From: Pseudomonas costantinii
GTDB taxonomy: Bacteria; Pseudomonadota; Gammaproteobacteria; Pseudomonadales; Pseudomonadaceae
Length of the DNA: 64,000 nucleotides
Reading direction: 5' to 3'
Assembly: GCF_001870435.1 (NCBI RefSeq)
Contig: NZ_MDDR01000022.1
Location: 86,399-150,398 of the forward strand
How positions within the stretch are numbered: position 1 is the first letter of the stretch; each line of letters starts with the position of its first letter. The translations under genes and the position numbers were made by a program. This document shows, piece by piece, positions 62,045 through 64,000 of this stretch. The notes beneath the pieces were generated by a model. It saw only the letters and a program-made list of their open reading frames with translations, had not been told where the DNA came from and ran no database searches.

Positions 62045-62769
62045 TTAGGAACAGAAGACCTGACTGATCCTCCCCCTCACAGGCCTCCTTATGAACCAGC
62101 CTCGGTCGGTGCTGTGGCAGGTAATCAGCTCCTCGTTCGCGCCTCGCTCCTGACCAATAAAGTCATGAGCCAGCCTCGATACGTGCGGTCGCGGGTCCTC
62201 AAGCGCCTGAAGCAGCGCGTCGTGAAAAGCAACCCGACGCATCCACCCCGCCCCCCACCCCGCCGCCGCCATTTCACCGAAGAATCGACTGATCACGTCA
62301 GGTGCTGCTTGCAGCTTCTCTGAAAGATGCTCGGCGGTCCAAATCACCCCTTCGATGCCTCGGTCGGCTAGTTTTCTGCGAGCCTCAATCCACTCGCCCC
62401 CGAACCCCTGCACGCCACTGCTGGAAAGAACCAAGGTAAATACGCGCGCGGTGTCGGCCCATCTTCCAGAGAGAAAACGATCCACCGTGTGCCTTAACGC
62501 GCTGGGAGTAAATCGTTTCCAGCATTTGCATTCATAGACCCGCAATACGTCCGGCTGCGAACGATGGAAAGCAAACAAATCGATTCCGTGCTGAGGTTTT
62601 GCTCCCTGTTTGCCCAGCACCTGGCACCCAACTAGGTCATGATCCTTTCTAAGTAGCCACCAACAGAACTGCTTGAATTGCTCCCCGCCCATGTCGCTGA
62701 ACGAAAATGGAGATGCCCCCAATGGAGTGTGCTGCGAATGTACGGTTGTAGAAGGCAAGTCATGCAGGT
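62045..62769 (-). pseudogene. Mrr-like restriction-endonuclease-domain protein, interrupted by IS3
   Basis: The frame before the IS end (LHDLPSTTVHSQHTPLGASP by position) leads into EQFKQFCWWLLRKDHDLVG, QHGIDLFAF and RVYECKCWKRF. These fit a PD-(D/E)xK nuclease of the Mrr type with catalytic D in GID and E-x-K in ECK. A helical region follows (LADRGIEGVIWTAEHLSEKL). The normal start is lost inside the IS3 insertion at 62770, and the 3' end stops abruptly (RRPVRGRISQVFCS), so larger C-terminal domains may be missing. Such N-terminal nuclease domains occur in restriction and in NACHT-type defence proteins. Confidence 0.72.
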
Positions 62770-62831
62770 TGAATCGCCCCGGGTTTCGTAGACACCTCTT
62801 TGCCTTAAACTGAGGCCAATTAGGAGGTGCC

Positions 62832-63110
62832 ATGAGCAACCCGCGTTACCCCGAAGAATTCAAAATCCAAGCAGTCAATCAAGTGACCGAAAAGAAGCTG
62901 GCTGTCGCTGAGGTAGCGGCCCGTCTTGGTGTGTCGACGCATAGCCTCTATGCCTGGATAAAGCGCTACAGCAAACCTCAAGAAGAACGGCAGCAGGATG
63001 ATGATCAGCACGCTGAACTGCGTCGTCTGCGAGCGGAACTCAAGCGCGTCACTGAAGAGCGAGACATATTAAAAAAGGCCGCCGCGTACTTTGCCAAGGA
63101 GTGCGGCTGA
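62832..63110 (+). CDS. IS3 transposase OrfA
   Basis: 92 residues. HTH of the IS3/IS911 type (YPEEFKIQAVNQVTEKKL, VAARLGVSTHSLYAWIKRY) and a leucine-zipper-like helix (AELRRLRAELKRVTEERDIL by position about 62-81) for multimerisation. It ends at 63110, overlapping orfB by 10 bases. Codons TTA AAA AAG near its end form a -1 frameshift site that makes the OrfAB fusion transposase. Confidence 0.94.
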   Translation: MSNPRYPEEFKIQAVNQVTEKKLAVAEVAARLGVSTHSLYAWIKRYSKPQEERQQDDDQHAELRRLRAELKRVTEERDILKKAAAYFAKECG

Positions 63111-63982
63111 AGTACGCCTTTATCAAGCAGCGCGCTGGCGACTATTCGATTCGACGGCTTTGCCTGACGCTGAAAGTCCATCCCAGCGGTTATTACGCCT
63201 GGCTGTCTGAGCCGCAATCTGCACGCGCCAAAGACGACCAGAGACTGTTAGGTTTGATCAAGCACTCCTGGCTGGAGAGCGGCGGCGTTTATGGCTATCG
63301 CAAAATCCATGACGATCTGCGCGAGGTCGGTGAAGATTGTGGTCGACATCGTGTGGCGAGGCTGATGCGTCTTGAAGGTCTGCGTTCTCAGACAGGTTAT
63401 AGACGCCGCCCTGGAAAGTACGGCGGTAAGCCAGCTGTCGCCTCACCCAATTTGCTGAAGCGCCAGTTCGATGTCGTGGAGCCCAACAAGGTTTGGGTTA
63501 CCGACATCACCTACATTCGTACGTATGAAGGCTGGTTGTACTTGGCTGTGGTGCTAGATCTGTTTTCTCGCCAGGTTGTAGGCTGGTCAATGAAGTCGCA
63601 GATGACCAGCGATTTAGCCATTGATGCTTTATTGATGGCGGTTTGGAGGCGTAAACCGAAACAAGAGGTAATGATTCATAGCGACCAAGGCAGCCAGTAC
63701 AGCAGCTCCGATTGGCGTAGCTTTTTGAAGGCAAACAATTTGGTTGCCAGCATGAGTCGCCGAGGCAACTGTCATGACAACGCTGTGGCCGAGAGCTTTT
63801 TCCAGCTTCTGAAACGGGAACGAATCAAGCGAAAAATCTACACCTCGCGGGAAGATGCTCGTAGTGACGTGTTCGATTACATCGAGATGTTCTACAACGT
63901 AAAACGCCGCCATGGTTTCAACAATCAGCTGTCACCGGTAGAGTTTGAAAAGCGTTACGCAATGAGCTTGCAAGGTGTCTAG
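63101..63982 (+). CDS. IS3 transposase OrfB (DDE integrase domain)
   Basis: 293 codons from a GTG, but mainly expressed as the C-terminal part of OrfAB by frameshifting. HTH_21 region (GDYSIRRLCLTLKVHPSGYY by position), then the rve domain with the catalytic triad: D in VWVTDITYI, D in MIHSDQGSQY, and E in NAVAESFFQLLKRE. The end FEKRYAMSLQGV is the sequence preserved in the relic at 16323. All three acidic residues are present, so the element is probably active. Confidence 0.94.
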   Translation: MRLKYAFIKQRAGDYSIRRLCLTLKVHPSGYYAWLSEPQSARAKDDQRLLGLIKHSWLESGGVYGYRKIHDDLREVGEDCGRHRVARLMRLEGLRSQTGYRRRPGKYGGKPAVASPNLLKRQFDVVEPNKVWVTDITYIRTYEGWLYLAVVLDLFSRQVVGWSMKSQMTSDLAIDALLMAVWRRKPKQEVMIHSDQGSQYSSSDWRSFLKANNLVASMSRRGNCHDNAVAESFFQLLKRERIKRKIYTSREDARSDVFDYIEMFYNVKRRHGFNNQLSPVEFEKRYAMSLQGV

Positions 63983-64000
63983 AGAATCCGGGGCGATTCA

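Larger units (their letters stand above)
62770..64000 (+). mobile_element. Complete IS3-family insertion sequence (1231 bp)
   Basis: The left terminal repeat TGAATCGCCCCGGGTTTCGT starts at 62770 and the right one, inverted, TGAATCGCCCCGGATTCTCT, ends exactly at 64000. Two overlapping frames (orfA, orfB) with a slippery A AAA AAG at 63071-63077. The duplicated target cannot be checked because the window ends here. It interrupts the nuclease gene to its left. Confidence 0.93.

Overview
The window reads as chromosomal DNA of a Pseudomonas of the fluorescens group. It carries an arn lipid A modification operon, a DUF2790 protein, an OprI paralogue, UspE-like stress proteins under ANR-type boxes, and a Has/Apr-type outer-membrane exporter. 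Core genes are GC-rich. About 13.3-16.2 kb and 47.7-62 kb look more AT-rich and have an accessory character.

Layout. 1-9.1 kb: minus-strand operon arnC-arnA-arnD-arnT-arnE-arnF-ugd plus a GT39-type membrane glycosyltransferase that runs off the left edge. The junctions from arnC to ugd overlap by 1 or 4 bases; arnB is absent. 9.6-13 kb: a secreted protein, a solitary tyrosine recombinase behind a perfect inverted repeat, a DUF2790 protein and a Bcr/CflA exporter. 13.3-16.4 kb: a pair of lipoproteins, then remnants of a UvrD-like helicase, a DUF4238 protein and an IS3 end. 16.4-23.3 kb: a two-component system next to PepSY, DUF2271, PepSY-flavodoxin reductase, ApbE and VIT-family genes, probably a redox or metal response unit.

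25-37.3 kb is a coherent low-oxygen island. It holds an APC-type (ArcD-like) antiporter, Hsp20, four tandem-domain Usp proteins, an FNR-family regulator with four conserved cysteines, a GNAT protein, an OprI-like lipoprotein, a PAS-GGDEF protein, an MgtC/DUF4010 protein and an alcohol dehydrogenase. Seven FNR/ANR-like boxes lie in front of these transcription units.

37.4-45.3 kb is a scrapyard of integrase, IS1182, IS5, IS21-like and MITE fragments around two intact LysR-linked units: LysR + EamA + SDR sharing a 21-bp operator, and a dehydrogenase divergent from a truncated LysR. 45.3-47.7 kb holds a type I secretion outer-membrane protein behind a chimeric ORF that joins a two-partner-secretion N-terminus to an HlyD-type C-terminus.

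48.9-61.3 kb is a CS1-type (class 5, cable-pilus-like) fimbrial cluster: pilin, usher, tip adhesin, chaperone, minor pilin and a decayed second adhesin. It is followed by its probable regulators: a NarL-type response regulator, a BvgS-type hybrid kinase, a receiver-EAL protein and a degenerate receiver. An almost identical 18-bp box lies upstream of both the pilin and the EAL gene. The window ends with an Mrr-like nuclease fragment interrupted by a complete 1231-bp IS3-family element whose right end coincides with the last base.
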